A DNA stretch of 64,000 nucleotides from CBDEVH01 sp965243565 (GCA_965243565.1 OZ251571.1:124001-188000); one strand, 5' to 3'. Shown: positions 43,384 to 53,758, numbered from the stretch's first letter. Made by a program: numbers and translations. Notes: a model not told the origin generated them from the letters alone.

Positions 43384-45652
43384 ATTTTTATTTTTTGCGA
43401 TATTTTTTATTGCGGCTAACTGTGGGGCAGCGGCACTCATTACTGTTTCGGTGTTGTATCAGCGACTACCTGAGCTCAGTAATTTAGTGGATTATCGTCC
43501 TCGCTTGCCGATGCGCGTTTATAGCAGTGACGGTGTATTATTGGGCGAATTTGGTGAAGAACGGCGGCAATACCTTCGTTACAACGAATTTCCGCCATTG
43601 CTTATCAATGCCTTATTAGCAACCGAAGACGCTCGATTTTTTGAACACTACGGTGTTGACTTTATTGGTGTGGGGCGAGCTGCTTTAGGATATGCTGCCG
43701 GCAGACGTGAAGGGGCAAGTACCATCACCATGCAAGTCGCGCGTAATTTTTATTTACGCCGTGATAGAACCCCGATTCGAAAATTAGTCGAAATTTTACT
43801 AGCATTAAAAATCGAAAACACCTTTGCCAAACATGAGATTTTAGAACGCTATTTAAATCAAATTTATTTGGGGCATGGCAGTTATGGTTTTTCGGCAGCG
43901 GCAGAAGAATACTACGGAAAATCAGTAGACAAATTAGACGTTGCCGAAATTGCTATATTGGTTGGAATGCCCAAAGCACCATCAACGTTAAATCCACGCA
44001 GTCGTCCAGCAAGGGCAAAATCGAGACAAAAACATGTATTAAAAAGAATGTATGCCATTGGCTTAATAGAAAATGATGAATATTCACACCTGTTAAAAAG
44101 CGATTTACCCCCACTGGCATCCACTGCTCGTAAGTTACACGGTAAAGCCGACTTTGTTGCCGAAGAAGTGCGTAAAATTGTCTTTGAAAAATTTGGCGAT
44201 TCCGCTTATGAACGAGGCATAAATGTTTACACTACTATTAGTGCTCATTTGCAAAATGCAGCAACAAAATCATTGCGTCAAGGTTTAATTGAACACTCCG
44301 AACGGCAAGCATACCCGGGGGCGGAAGAGTATTTTGACACACAAGGCTATACCAAAAAAGATTATCTAAACATACTTAAAAAAGTGGCTATTATTGGCAA
44401 TTTACAACCTGCTATTATTTATAAGATTGATAAAAAATCGATGAAAGTCATCGCTAAAAATGGCGAGCGCCACACCCTTGGCAAAGATAGCTTAAAGTGG
44501 GTCCGTAAGCATATGCCTGGTGGCGGTAAAAAACCGGTATTACGCCAAGGTGCTTTGGTGCGTTTGCGCACCGACAAAGAAACAATAAAAGTGACAGCAC
44601 TACCCGGTGCGCAATCGGGCTTTGTCGTATTATCATCAGACGATGGTGCGGTACTAGCGATGGTTGGTGGATTTGATTTTATTAACAACAAATACAACAA
44701 TGTGACTCAAGCCAGCCGCCAGCCTGGTTCGGCCATTAAACCTTTCTTTTTTTCGGCAGCACTTGAAAAAGGAATGTCACCTGCCAATAAAATACCTGAT
44801 GCACCGATTTACCTGACGCCAGAAGAAACAGGCAGCAAAGAGGGGTGGCAACCTAAAAATTATAACGATCGGTTTTCGGGTTCAATTACCATGCGTCGTG
44901 CGTTGTCAAAATCAAAAAATTTAGCAACCATTCATCTGACCAAAAACATCGGCTTAAATTATGCACGTGACTATCTATTTCGATTCGGATTTAAACCCAA
45001 CGACCACGGACCTTTTTTAACCACGGCATTGGGGGCAGGCAGTACTACACCACTAGAATTAGCCACCGCTTATGCGGTCTTTGCCAATGGTGGTTATTTG
45101 GTTCGTCCTTATTTTATTTCACGCATTGAAGACTATGATGGCAATAAAATTGTCAATGAACTAGATTATGAAAATCGCCGTGTGGTTATTGATCGTCGCA
45201 ATGCTTATATTATGACCTCAATGTTACAAAGTGTTATCTCTGAGGGCACTGGCATCCGTGCTAAAAAATTAGGTCGTCGTGATTTGAGCGGCAAAACAGG
45301 CACCACCAATGACACCCGAGATGCATGGTTTGCGGGCTATGGTGGTAACTTTACTGCGGTATCGTGGGTCGGTTATCCGCAAAACAAAACCTTGGGCAAA
45401 AAAGAAACCGGATCGCGTGCTGCCTTACCAATCTGGTTGCGGTTTATGGAATTTGCATTAGACGGTGTGCCAGAAGTACAGTATGAAGTGCCCGTTGGTA
45501 TTATTGTGGCAGATGTGGACGCTGAAACGGGTGAAATTGTATTATCAGATAGCGAACGAAAAATAAGACAAGAATATTTTTATTCTGAATTTTTGCCCAC
45601 TGAAAGTGAGGAAATTCTAAGCCCGACAATTGAAACCGAAGATTTATTTTAA
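43364..45652 (+). CDS. mrcA: Penicillin-binding protein 1A
   Basis: Bifunctional murein polymerase of 762 residues. N-terminal anchor helix (5-30), glycosyltransferase domain (about 60-230) with EDARFFEHYGVD (catalytic Glu, about 87) and STITMQVARNFYL, an inserted OB-type region (about 310-430), and a transpeptidase domain with SxxK as SAIKP (about 455), SKN (about 520) and KTGTT (about 643). ATG 43364 is preferred to TTG 43346. Unlike the usual single-gene placement it follows pgsA in overlap. Confidence 0.94.
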   Translation: MILKIFKFLFFAIFFIAANCGAAALITVSVLYQRLPELSNLVDYRPRLPMRVYSSDGVLLGEFGEERRQYLRYNEFPPLLINALLATEDARFFEHYGVDFIGVGRAALGYAAGRREGASTITMQVARNFYLRRDRTPIRKLVEILLALKIENTFAKHEILERYLNQIYLGHGSYGFSAAAEEYYGKSVDKLDVAEIAILVGMPKAPSTLNPRSRPARAKSRQKHVLKRMYAIGLIENDEYSHLLKSDLPPLASTARKLHGKADFVAEEVRKIVFEKFGDSAYERGINVYTTISAHLQNAATKSLRQGLIEHSERQAYPGAEEYFDTQGYTKKDYLNILKKVAIIGNLQPAIIYKIDKKSMKVIAKNGERHTLGKDSLKWVRKHMPGGGKKPVLRQGALVRLRTDKETIKVTALPGAQSGFVVLSSDDGAVLAMVGGFDFINNKYNNVTQASRQPGSAIKPFFFSAALEKGMSPANKIPDAPIYLTPEETGSKEGWQPKNYNDRFSGSITMRRALSKSKNLATIHLTKNIGLNYARDYLFRFGFKPNDHGPFLTTALGAGSTTPLELATAYAVFANGGYLVRPYFISRIEDYDGNKIVNELDYENRRVVIDRRNAYIMTSMLQSVISEGTGIRAKKLGRRDLSGKTGTTNDTRDAWFAGYGGNFTAVSWVGYPQNKTLGKKETGSRAALPIWLRFMEFALDGVPEVQYEVPVGIIVADVDAETGEIVLSDSERKIRQEYFYSEFLPTESEEILSPTIETEDLF

Positions 45653-45686
45653 TGCAAGCCATCGCACCAAAGTATAAAATTTATTT

Positions 45687-46532
45687 ATGAAAACTAGGCG
45701 GTGGTCTTTTCGTTGTGGACTTTTTATCCTTCAGTGCATCGGGCGTTTGCCCTATCGCCGGTCTTTGGGAAAAGGATTAGGCTTACTGATATATGTTATT
45801 TTGGGCAGTCGGCGTAAAGTTGTGCATCATAATTTGGTGTTAGCAATGCCCGAATTATCCTCTCTACGACACACAGCAATAGCCAAAGCCAATTTTATTG
45901 GTTTTGGACAAATGGTTTTGGATATGCTATGGGCGTTAAGTGCCACCGAAGAAGACATTAAACGCTTGGTGCGTATCAATGGCACGTTACCAGCCACTTG
46001 TATATTGTTAGCCCCGCATTTTATGGGATTAGACTTAGCGTTACTAAGAACATCAATAGAATTTAAACCCAATTGTGTAGGCTATCACTATCGCCGTTTA
46101 AAAAATAATTTTTGGAACGAAGTCATTGAAGTATTGCGTGCGCGCTTTGATGCCGTTGGTTTTGACAGACTGCAAAAAAACTCGATGTTACAATTACTAA
46201 GACATAGCCAAAAAGGAAATCCCATTACCTATAGCCCTGACATTGCTCCCAACAAACGCGCCAAAGACACCTATTTTGTGCCCTTCATGGCACAGTCGCA
46301 AGTGGCAACAACGGCAAGTATCATCCGATTGAAAAAGATGGCAAAAGGCCCCTTAATTCCACTTATTGTTGACCTTGACGAAACCGGTTATACACTGCAT
46401 ATATTACCGCCCATTGATGATGACAGTGATACAGATACGGAAGCGGCAGTTGTCTATATAAATCAAATCATTGGCAAATGGGCGACAAAAAAACCAGAAA
46501 ATTATTACTGGTTTCATCGTAGGTTCAAGTAA
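45687..46532 (+). CDS. LpxL/LpxM-family lipid A acyltransferase
   Basis: Late lipid A acyltransferase family (HtrB/MsbB), 281 residues. N-terminal hydrophobic segment, catalytic HX4D as APHFMGLDLALL (about 108-119), YSPDIAPNKRAKDTYFVPFMAQSQVATTASIIRL (about 187-220) for the glycine/threonine-rich acyl site. The final acyl chain and position cannot be predicted. Between mrcA and dapF with gaps of 34 and 14 bases. Confidence 0.85.
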   Translation: MKTRRWSFRCGLFILQCIGRLPYRRSLGKGLGLLIYVILGSRRKVVHHNLVLAMPELSSLRHTAIAKANFIGFGQMVLDMLWALSATEEDIKRLVRINGTLPATCILLAPHFMGLDLALLRTSIEFKPNCVGYHYRRLKNNFWNEVIEVLRARFDAVGFDRLQKNSMLQLLRHSQKGNPITYSPDIAPNKRAKDTYFVPFMAQSQVATTASIIRLKKMAKGPLIPLIVDLDETGYTLHILPPIDDDSDTDTEAAVVYINQIIGKWATKKPENYYWFHRRFK

Positions 46533-46546
46533 AATAGTCGGCTCTT

Positions 46547-47368
46547 ATGAACTTTAAATTTTTAAAAATGCATGGCTTGGGCAATGACTTTATCGTGGTG
46601 GACGGAATCAGCCAGTCGATTCCAAGCACGCTATTGACTATTGCCTTTTTGCAAAAATTGGCCAATCGCCGTTTTGGCGTAGGCTTTGATCAGCTATTAT
46701 TACTTGAACCTGCGAGTAATGGCGTTGATAGTGGCATTGATTTTTCTTACCGCATATTTAACTCCGATGGTTCTGAAGTTGGGCAATGTGGCAATGGAGC
46801 GCGTTGTGCACATGCTTTTTTAAATCATTTGGGCTTAACTAATAAACGCCGATTGATCTTTCAAACCATGACAGTGGTTTTAGAAACCGAAGCCATATCA
46901 CCGACTGACATTCGTGTTTATGTACCACCCGCTCGTTACGATGACGATATTCATTGCGAGGGTTATTCTTTTAAATGTTTGGACATTGGCAATCCGCATG
47001 CTGTTTCTTTTGCGGGCATTGCGTCCAAACAAGAACGTGAACGCATTGGTCGATTAATGAATGAACAATGCGAAAAAGGAATCAATGTTGGCTTTGCCCA
47101 ATTACAAGACGATACAATTAACCTAGTGGTTTATGAGCGAGGCGCGGGGCAGACACAGGCGTGTGGCACAGGTGCATTGGCAGCCGCATTGTTGGCAATT
47201 CGTGCGGGGCATTATGCCTCATCGGTCAAAGTAAAAATGCCGGGTGGCAATCTTATCTGTGGGCTAAGCGAAGCGGCAGATGGTCGTTGTTGGTTACAAG
47301 GCAGTGTTAATTTTGTGTATGAAGGCACTTATTTTGACGGCGATTCTAAAAACAATACCAAGCAGTAA
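46547..47368 (+). CDS. dapF: Diaminopimelate epimerase
   Basis: Converts LL- to meso-diaminopimelate for lysine and murein. 273 residues in two mirror domains. The two active-site cysteines are in QCGNGARC (about 78) and ACGTGALAAALL (about 205-216), with MHGLGNDFIVVDG at the N-terminus (7-19). Complete, and two bases before tlpA. Confidence 0.97.
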   Translation: MNFKFLKMHGLGNDFIVVDGISQSIPSTLLTIAFLQKLANRRFGVGFDQLLLLEPASNGVDSGIDFSYRIFNSDGSEVGQCGNGARCAHAFLNHLGLTNKRRLIFQTMTVVLETEAISPTDIRVYVPPARYDDDIHCEGYSFKCLDIGNPHAVSFAGIASKQERERIGRLMNEQCEKGINVGFAQLQDDTINLVVYERGAGQTQACGTGALAAALLAIRAGHYASSVKVKMPGGNLICGLSEAADGRCWLQGSVNFVYEGTYFDGDSKNNTKQ

Positions 47369-47370
47369 CA

Positions 47371-47955
47371 ATGAAATTAAAAAAATTATTTTTACCGATA
47401 CTCGCAGTGGCATTTATTGGCGGTATGGTATTTGCTGTATTGTTTAATCAGTCACATAAAGACGGATGGCAAGTGTTAATGTCTTCATTAATGTCGGGAC
47501 ATCACCAACAGGCAACGCAAGACACTTCATTTAATTTATGGCAAGCATCAATAAAACCATTGGATTCGCCCCCGTTAACATTAGAAGATATTAACGCTGA
47601 CGCTCCATTAATCATCGTTAATTTTTGGGCAACGTGGTGTCCCCCTTGTGTTAAAGAAATGGCGTTACTAGACAAAGCCAATGCCGACGGTAAGATTAAA
47701 ATAATTGGGCTGACCTATGAAGACGATGCCACAGTGCAGCCATTTTTAAAAGATTACCCAGTAGATTACACCATTGCTCGTATTCATGAGAACGATATAG
47801 ACGGGCTTTTTCAGTATATTCGAGAAAATGGCAACGCCACTGCCTCCTTGCCTTTTACAATTTTGTTGGACAATAAAGGTAATATTGTCCGCCGCCGTCT
47901 TGGTGAATTTCACTCAGCGGATGAAGTGCTTGAGTTTTCAGCGATAACGTTATAA
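47371..47955 (+). CDS. TlpA/ResA-like thioredoxin-fold protein
   Basis: 194 residues: an N-terminal signal anchor (5-25), then a thioredoxin domain with FWATWCPPCVKEM (CPPC at about 90). Members reduce extracytoplasmic disulfides, often for cytochrome c or copper site assembly; here the partner is unknown but a c-type cytochrome (petC) is encoded in the window. Convergent stop codons with ppsR overlap in TTATAA. Confidence 0.86.
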   Translation: MKLKKLFLPILAVAFIGGMVFAVLFNQSHKDGWQVLMSSLMSGHHQQATQDTSFNLWQASIKPLDSPPLTLEDINADAPLIIVNFWATWCPPCVKEMALLDKANADGKIKIIGLTYEDDATVQPFLKDYPVDYTIARIHENDIDGLFQYIRENGNATASLPFTILLDNKGNIVRRRLGEFHSADEVLEFSAITL

Positions 47956-48774
47956 AAACCGCTGAATTTTAGCCTCTTGTAATATTTTTGAGGATAACTC
48001 TTCGACTGACCGTGAGGTAACATCAAGATAGTGAATACCACTGCTATCAAAAATACGGCGAGTTGCATTGATTTCGTCCTGACATTTTTTAAACTCAGCG
48101 TAGCGACTACCCGGTCGGCGTTGAGAGCGGATTTCTGTTAACCGTTGTGGTGAAATTAACAAACCATACAGTTTAGACAAATGCGCTTTCAGCGGCAGTG
48201 GTAGTGAATCGTTGGCAAAATCTTCATCCACTAGCGGATAATTGGCGGTGAAGATACCATAATGCAATGCCAAATAAAGAGAAGTTGGTGTTTTACCTGA
48301 TCGCGATACGCCCACCAAAATAAGTTCGGCTTGTTCAAAATTGCGGGTAGAAATACCATCATCATTGTTCATGGTGTAGTTAAGTGCATCAATTCGTCGT
48401 TGATACGACGCTAGGCGTTTATCACCCAATAGTTTTCGATTTGGTTGGTTATGAATCGGCTCTTGATTGATTTCCTTTGACAAAGGCTTAATAAAAGTCT
48501 CTAAGCAATTCATCGTCAGCGCATTGCACTTGGTAATATCTGCTTCAAATGAATCAGGTGAGAAAGTAAAAAAGATAATAGGGCGATTGCCATAAGCCGG
48601 CTCGATCATGTTGATTTCTTCGATGAGTGCATCCACTTTGTCTTTGCTATCGACAAAAGAAACGGTTTTTTGGATAAATTCAATATCCGAAAACTGAGCC
48701 AAAACACTACGCCCAATACCTTCGACGGTTATGCCTGTTGAATCCGACACATAATAAATATGACGTTTATTCAT
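47950..48774 (-). CDS. ppsR: PEP synthase regulatory kinase/phosphorylase (PpsR)
   Basis: DUF299 bifunctional regulator that phosphorylates or dephosphorylates phosphoenolpyruvate synthase. 274 residues with YYVSDSTGITVEGIGRSVLAQF at 7-28 and the P-loop GVSRSGKTPTSLYLA at about 152-166. ppsA is not in the window. Overlaps the 3' end of hisD by 8 bases. Confidence 0.93.
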   Translation of the reverse strand: MNKRHIYYVSDSTGITVEGIGRSVLAQFSDIEFIQKTVSFVDSKDKVDALIEEINMIEPAYGNRPIIFFTFSPDSFEADITKCNALTMNCLETFIKPLSKEINQEPIHNQPNRKLLGDKRLASYQRRIDALNYTMNNDDGISTRNFEQAELILVGVSRSGKTPTSLYLALHYGIFTANYPLVDEDFANDSLPLPLKAHLSKLYGLLISPQRLTEIRSQRRPGSRYAEFKKCQDEINATRRIFDSSGIHYLDVTSRSVEELSSKILQEAKIQRFL

Positions 48775-50059
48775 GGCGTTTTTCTACCGCGTTGGCATGA
48801 GCAAATAATCCTTCGGCGCGGGCGAGATTGGCAACAGTGGGCGCCAGTGCTTTTGCTGATTGGGCATTGGCACAAATAATGCCGGTGTGTTTAACAAAGT
48901 GGCGAACGCTTAAGGGTGAGCTAAAACGAGCGGTGGTTGCCGTAGGCAATACATGATTGGGACCTGCTACATAATCACCCAAAGGCACACAACTATGATT
49001 GCCAATAAACAAACTGCCAGCGTTATTTATTTGTGCTGCCACTTCTTCTGCGTTTTCTGTCATCACTTGCACGTGTTCGACGGCTAAGGTGTTGGCGATG
49101 TCACACGCATTTTGCGTACTACTAGCAAGTATAAAAATACCGTGCTGCTCTAGTGATTCACGAATAATCGATTGTCGTTTTTCTATCTTCATTTTTTCTG
49201 CCAGTGTTTGTATGACTTGTCGGGCATGTTCTGCATCGGTTGTAATAAAAATACATTGGGCTTGCTCATCATGTTCTGCTTGTGCCATTAAATCAGCACA
49301 TACCCAATCAACAGGGGCAGATTTATCGCTGAGAATTAACACCTCAGAAGGTCCTGCAATAGAATCAATGGCGACTTGCCCAAACATTTGGCGTTTGGCT
49401 TCTGCTACATAGGCATTGCCCGGTCCAGCAATAATATCAGCACGGGGGAGAGTATCGGTGCCTAGCGCAAAACCGATAATCGCTTGTGCGCCACCCAGTA
49501 AATACACCTGCTTTGCGCCTGCAATTGCTGCCGCTGCAAGGGTTACTTCGTTCACCTTACCTTGTGGGGCGGGTGTGGTTAGGATAATATCATCAACACC
49601 AGCAATCACAGCAGGAATCACACCCATTAACACCGACGAAGGATACGCCGCTTTTCCTCCCGGTGCGTAAATAACAGCACGTGATAAAGGCTTGACGCGT
49701 TCACCAACTATCATGCCATATTTATCCGTCATCGACCAATCCGCAGTTTGTTGGTTTTGGTGAAAATCTTTTAGTCGTTCTGCTGCTATTTCAAGATCTT
49801 GGCGTAATACTTTATTGAGTGAATTGAGGGCTTTGTCCAGTCTTGCTTGTGGTACGCACAGTTCGTTTATTGATTCTGCATGATAATGATCAAAACGAGC
49901 CGTATAGTCAAGCAATGCCACATCACCGGTTGCCTCAATAGCATCCACCATTTGTGTAACGACTTTTTGTATAATGCGATCGGTTTTTTGGGAAGTTCGT
50001 TGTGCATTAATGACATTTTTAAAATCAGAATCAGTGGCGTGTAATAATTTAAACGTCAT
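48767..50059 (-). CDS. hisD: Histidinol dehydrogenase
   Basis: Last two steps of histidine synthesis, 430 residues. Zn-binding and catalytic motifs: GKAAYPSSVLMGVIPA (about 132), IAGPSEVLILSDKS (about 235), MAQAEHD (Gln/His zinc ligands, about 256-262), ENAEEVAAQINNAGSLFIGNHSCVPLGDY and GPNHVLPTATTARF (about 360). Upstream hisG overlaps by 11 bases; his genes here are only hisG and hisD, the rest elsewhere. Confidence 0.97.
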   Translation of the reverse strand: MTFKLLHATDSDFKNVINAQRTSQKTDRIIQKVVTQMVDAIEATGDVALLDYTARFDHYHAESINELCVPQARLDKALNSLNKVLRQDLEIAAERLKDFHQNQQTADWSMTDKYGMIVGERVKPLSRAVIYAPGGKAAYPSSVLMGVIPAVIAGVDDIILTTPAPQGKVNEVTLAAAAIAGAKQVYLLGGAQAIIGFALGTDTLPRADIIAGPGNAYVAEAKRQMFGQVAIDSIAGPSEVLILSDKSAPVDWVCADLMAQAEHDEQAQCIFITTDAEHARQVIQTLAEKMKIEKRQSIIRESLEQHGIFILASSTQNACDIANTLAVEHVQVMTENAEEVAAQINNAGSLFIGNHSCVPLGDYVAGPNHVLPTATTARFSSPLSVRHFVKHTGIICANAQSAKALAPTVANLARAEGLFAHANAVEKRHE

Positions 50060-50681
50060 GAGTCATGCACTCTATAATTTTTTGTTGTAATTGAGCTAAT
50101 ATTTCTGACTGTCTATCGGATACTTTATTGGTAATAAAACGTGCTGAAACGTAATCAATGACCATTTTTTCTTCTAGCCCGTGTGCTTTTAAGGTATTGC
50201 CAGTATCGGCAAGATCAACAATGGCGTCTGATAAATTAACAAAAGGGGCGACCTCCATTGTGCCGTTTAGTTTGATGAAGTGGGTGGATATCCCTTTGCT
50301 ATTAAAAAAACGCCGAGCGGTATTTGGGTATTTAGTGGCAATCGTCATTTTTTTTGTGGGTTTTAAAACATCGGTTTCTGGCGGTGCTGCCACCACCATT
50401 CGACATTTTGCAATTTTTAAATCAATAGGTTCATAAATTGAATTTGACGGTTTTTCAAGAAGGACATCACTACCGACAATACCAGCATCGGCAGCACCAC
50501 AAGCAACAAAAGTCGGGGTATCTTGAGCGCGAACAACGATAATACGCACATTCTCATTACTGGTCTTAATGATGAGTGATCGCGTTTTGAGCATTTGAGC
50601 ATCAGGAACGCAGCCAATCTTTTCTAAAAAATATTGGCTATCTTGAAAAATTCTTCCTTTTGAAATCGCTAGTGTAAGCAT
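50049..50681 (-). CDS. hisG: ATP phosphoribosyltransferase, short form
   Basis: First enzyme of histidine synthesis, 210 residues, so the short HisGS form that lacks the C-terminal ACT-like regulatory domain and needs HisZ for activity (family knowledge). Motifs: CGAADAGIVGSDVLLE (about 61-76) and the PRPP loop DAIVDLADTGNTLKAHGLEEK (about 150-170). HisZ should lie elsewhere. Confidence 0.95.
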   Translation of the reverse strand: MLTLAISKGRIFQDSQYFLEKIGCVPDAQMLKTRSLIIKTSNENVRIIVVRAQDTPTFVACGAADAGIVGSDVLLEKPSNSIYEPIDLKIAKCRMVVAAPPETDVLKPTKKMTIATKYPNTARRFFNSKGISTHFIKLNGTMEVAPFVNLSDAIVDLADTGNTLKAHGLEEKMVIDYVSARFITNKVSDRQSEILAQLQQKIIECMTHDV

Positions 50682-50704
50682 GAACCGATATTATAAATCA
50701 GTAG

Positions 50705-52117
50705 TTATTTAAAAAGGCAGGATGGGTTAAGTATATGATTCGGATCAAAGCTGGATTTTATCTTTTTCATCATCGTATAATTTGTACCCTCTTTGTATTT
50801 TTCCATCATATCGACCTTGTATTTGCCGATACCATGCTCTGCACTAAAGGTGCCACCAAGCGAAACAGCAAGATCATGTATTTGTTTGTATAAAAACAGA
50901 CAATCCGCATCATCATTGGGATTGTTGTCATTTGGGCGTAATGACACATGTAAATTACCATCACCGAGATGACCGAACCCTATCACATACAAACCGCTGC
51001 CACACTTTTGTAAAATAATTTTTTCGAGTTGTTCTATGTAATCATTAACCGCAGAGATAGGCAAGGCAACATCGCCTTTAATCCATTGTCCATGTTCGGA
51101 TTGGATCATTGGAAAAATTTCACGCAGATGCCAAAAATACTGTCGTGTTTTCTCATTTTGGACAATCACTGCGTCTTTGATTAGTTCATCATTAATACAG
51201 TCTTCTAAAATCTGATGTAATAAGGTTGCCAGACTCTCATTGCCATTAACCTCTAAAAGTACATTCCATAGGCGAATAGGCAACATTGGTTGTGAATAAT
51301 CTTGGCGGTATTGTTGTAGCAAAGTCAACAATGCAGCGGGTATTAATTCAAAACCAGAAACAGCATTGTCGCTGGCTTTTTGTAGTCGCTGTAGTACTTT
51401 GGTTGCAGCATTAACAGAAGCAGGCTCGATCCAAGCGGTTAGACAAGGAGTGGGTTTATCAAAGAGTTTAATGGTTGCCGCTGTAATAATAGCCAATGTG
51501 CCTTCGGAGCCGATGAGTAATTGCGACAAATCATAACCGCTATTGTTTTTATGTAGAGGTGATAAATCTGACATAATCTCACCATTGGCAAGCACTGCTT
51601 CAACCCCTAAACACAGTTGCCGTGCACTGCCATAGCGTAAAACATTTAAGCCACCGGCATTGGTTGCCAAATTGCCGCCAATTTGGCAACTGCCTTTGGC
51701 ACCAAGCGTAAGCGGAAAATAAAAGCCAGCATCATCGGCAGCTTCTTGAATATTTGCAAGAATACAGCCACTTTCGACCGTCATTGTTTTAGAAGAAGTA
51801 TCAACGCTACGAATGGCATTAAACCGTTCCATGCTAAGAACAATCTGCCCATTGTAATTGATTGCTACGGCTATTGGGGTAGCACCGCCACTTCTGCCGG
51901 TATGTCCGCCTTGTGGAATAACCGCAATACCATGCGTATTACACAGTTGCAAAATTGCCGCTACTTGTTCGGTGGTTTTAGGAATAACCAGTGCATCAGG
52001 TTTGCCATTACAGGTTTTGTCCCAATCTTGCGTATAAGCAATGCTGATGTTATGGTTTTGGAAAAGAAAGGAATCGCCAACAATGGCGATAAGTGCTTGT
52101 ATAAAATCTGAATGCAT
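50705..52117 (-). CDS. FAD-binding oxidase, GlcD/D-2-hydroxyglutarate dehydrogenase type
   Basis: 470-residue flavoprotein of the VAO family. FAD-binding PCMH domain (about 35-215) with PQGGHTGRSGGATP and GGNLATNAGGLNVLRYG, and a C-terminal FAD-oxidase domain with GHLGDGNLHVS (metal His pair, about 390) and EHGIGKYK. Closest in pattern to D-2-hydroxyglutarate or D-lactate dehydrogenases that feed the quinone pool. Substrate not decided. Followed by hisG after 23 bases. Confidence 0.84.
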   Translation of the reverse strand: MHSDFIQALIAIVGDSFLFQNHNISIAYTQDWDKTCNGKPDALVIPKTTEQVAAILQLCNTHGIAVIPQGGHTGRSGGATPIAVAINYNGQIVLSMERFNAIRSVDTSSKTMTVESGCILANIQEAADDAGFYFPLTLGAKGSCQIGGNLATNAGGLNVLRYGSARQLCLGVEAVLANGEIMSDLSPLHKNNSGYDLSQLLIGSEGTLAIITAATIKLFDKPTPCLTAWIEPASVNAATKVLQRLQKASDNAVSGFELIPAALLTLLQQYRQDYSQPMLPIRLWNVLLEVNGNESLATLLHQILEDCINDELIKDAVIVQNEKTRQYFWHLREIFPMIQSEHGQWIKGDVALPISAVNDYIEQLEKIILQKCGSGLYVIGFGHLGDGNLHVSLRPNDNNPNDDADCLFLYKQIHDLAVSLGGTFSAEHGIGKYKVDMMEKYKEGTNYTMMKKIKSSFDPNHILNPSCLFK

Positions 52118-52151
52118 AGTCGCAAAGATTATACAACGCTAAGTTTTACGT

Positions 52152-52463
52152 CTATTGAATTAAATAAACGTTGCCATCTTCTACTTTGATAGGGAATATA
52201 GGCAGCGGTACTTCTGCTTCGTCAATAGGCTCGCCGTCTTCTATATTCCATGACCAAAAATGCAAGCAGCAAATTATTTTGCCGTCTATAATATCGCTAT
52301 CTGCCATTGGTGCTTGCTGATGTGGACATTCTCCAGCAACGGCGTAAACGTTGCCGTTGTGAGATATAACCACCAATAAATCGCCATTGGGGGCTTCACA
52401 TTCCAAAGGAACATCTGCTTCTAAATCGGAAACAGCACAGAGTTTAAAAAGTTCATCGCTCAT
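52152..52463 (-). CDS. Rieske [2Fe-2S] ferredoxin (soluble)
   Basis: 103-residue soluble Rieske domain. Ligands are in CPHQQAPM (Cys, His) and CCLHFWSWN (Cys, His); no disulfide-forming cysteines, as in dioxygenase-type and NirD-like ferredoxins. No oxygenase partner is adjacent. Lies 34 bases before the GlcD-like oxidase gene and 8 bases after tolC. Confidence 0.88.
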   Translation of the reverse strand: MSDELFKLCAVSDLEADVPLECEAPNGDLLVVISHNGNVYAVAGECPHQQAPMADSDIIDGKIICCLHFWSWNIEDGEPIDEAEVPLPIFPIKVEDGNVYLIQ

Positions 52464-52471
52464 AATAATAT

Positions 52472-53758
52472 CTATTTAGAAAAAAAGTCTTCTAATTGAA
52501 CAATGCGAACATCACCTAACGAATTATTCAACGCGTGTAATTCTACCAAATTCATAATATAATTGAAAATAACTTGTCGCTGTTGAGACTGGATATCAAA
52601 CAATACTTCTTCGGCAAAAAGCACCTCGTTATAGGTGCTAACGCCATTTTTATAGCCAACGATGGTTGTTTCTAGTAATGAATCAGACGATTGTTGGGCT
52701 TTGGTCAGTGCTTGCATTTGTGCAATATGGGTATTCATTTGTCCTAAAATACGAAACACGTTTTGTTTTAGGGTTTCTTCTTGTGATTGTTTTGCAAGGC
52801 GGACACTCGCCAGTTGATTGAGCAATTTTTCTTCTTGAAAAGTGAGCAATCCGCTTGTCCATAAACTTTGTGTTGCAGTGAGCCCCAGTGTTTCGGTATG
52901 ATTTCCAAGTTCATCTTTTACTGTTGATTGCAAAACCAATGATAGTTTTGGATAAACCGCTGCACTGGTAGCTTCATAATTTTTTTGTTGAATCTCAAAG
53001 TCTTTTTTTAGAATTTGTAAAGCAAGGTTATTGTTTTGAATCTTTACCCACCATGTTTCCATGATATCTAGCGGTGGTAAGGTTGTTTCGGTCAATATCA
53101 ATTTTTGTGCTTTTGCTTTGTTGTGGGTGCGTTTTTGTAATGCGTATTGTGCAATCGAAATATTATATTTGGCTTGTTGAATTTGTGCTTGAATATTGGC
53201 TAAATTGGCGGATGCAGACAATACATCTGAAATCGTTACGTTGCCTGCATCCGCTAGAATTTGTGCTATTTTTAATTGGTTAGTCAATGTTTTCTCGCGG
53301 GTGTACAATAAATCCAAAACATCGACTTTTAATTGAAAATCCAACCATTGTAAAATAATGTCTTTTCGTAAGTTGGTATGCGCTTGCTTTAAATTGACAT
53401 TAACCAGCTCGCTTTGCATGTGGGCGGCTTCCCAATAGTGATAATCGGGTAGGTTATAAAGTTTTTGTGAAAGTTGGACATTTAAAGTCCATTGATCGGG
53501 CTTTGTGACATCGGGAAAACTAAATTGTGATTCGGCTTGTGGCAATAAACCTGACATTGCAATTTCGGAGTTGTACCGATTGATTTCATGTGTTTTTTGC
53601 GTTGTAAGATACTCTAAATCAATCTGTTCTGCTTGTTTAATTAATGCCGAAAGCGATAAATGCTGAGCGGTGGGTTGCTGGGCAAAAGAAGTAAAAGTTA
53701 GAAAAAGGCAGGTACTAAGACAACGAATAAAATTAGAATTGAAACGGATCATCTGCAT
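52472..53758 (-). CDS. tolC: TolC-like outer membrane channel protein
   Basis: Outer-membrane efflux or secretion channel, 428 residues. Signal peptide 1-26 (cleavage near SFA-Q). Two repeated alpha-helical hairpin halves (AHMQSELVNVNLKQAHTNLRKDIILQWLDF and FEIQQKNYEATSAAVYPKLSL...) with beta segments mark the TolC family. Overlaps pcm by 26 bases; ATG 53752 is an alternative start. pcm-tolC is a frequent proteobacterial pair. Could serve the RND pump at the left edge. Confidence 0.86.
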   Translation of the reverse strand: MQMIRFNSNFIRCLSTCLFLTFTSFAQQPTAQHLSLSALIKQAEQIDLEYLTTQKTHEINRYNSEIAMSGLLPQAESQFSFPDVTKPDQWTLNVQLSQKLYNLPDYHYWEAAHMQSELVNVNLKQAHTNLRKDIILQWLDFQLKVDVLDLLYTREKTLTNQLKIAQILADAGNVTISDVLSASANLANIQAQIQQAKYNISIAQYALQKRTHNKAKAQKLILTETTLPPLDIMETWWVKIQNNNLALQILKKDFEIQQKNYEATSAAVYPKLSLVLQSTVKDELGNHTETLGLTATQSLWTSGLLTFQEEKLLNQLASVRLAKQSQEETLKQNVFRILGQMNTHIAQMQALTKAQQSSDSLLETTIVGYKNGVSTYNEVLFAEEVLFDIQSQQRQVIFNYIMNLVELHALNNSLGDVRIVQLEDFFSK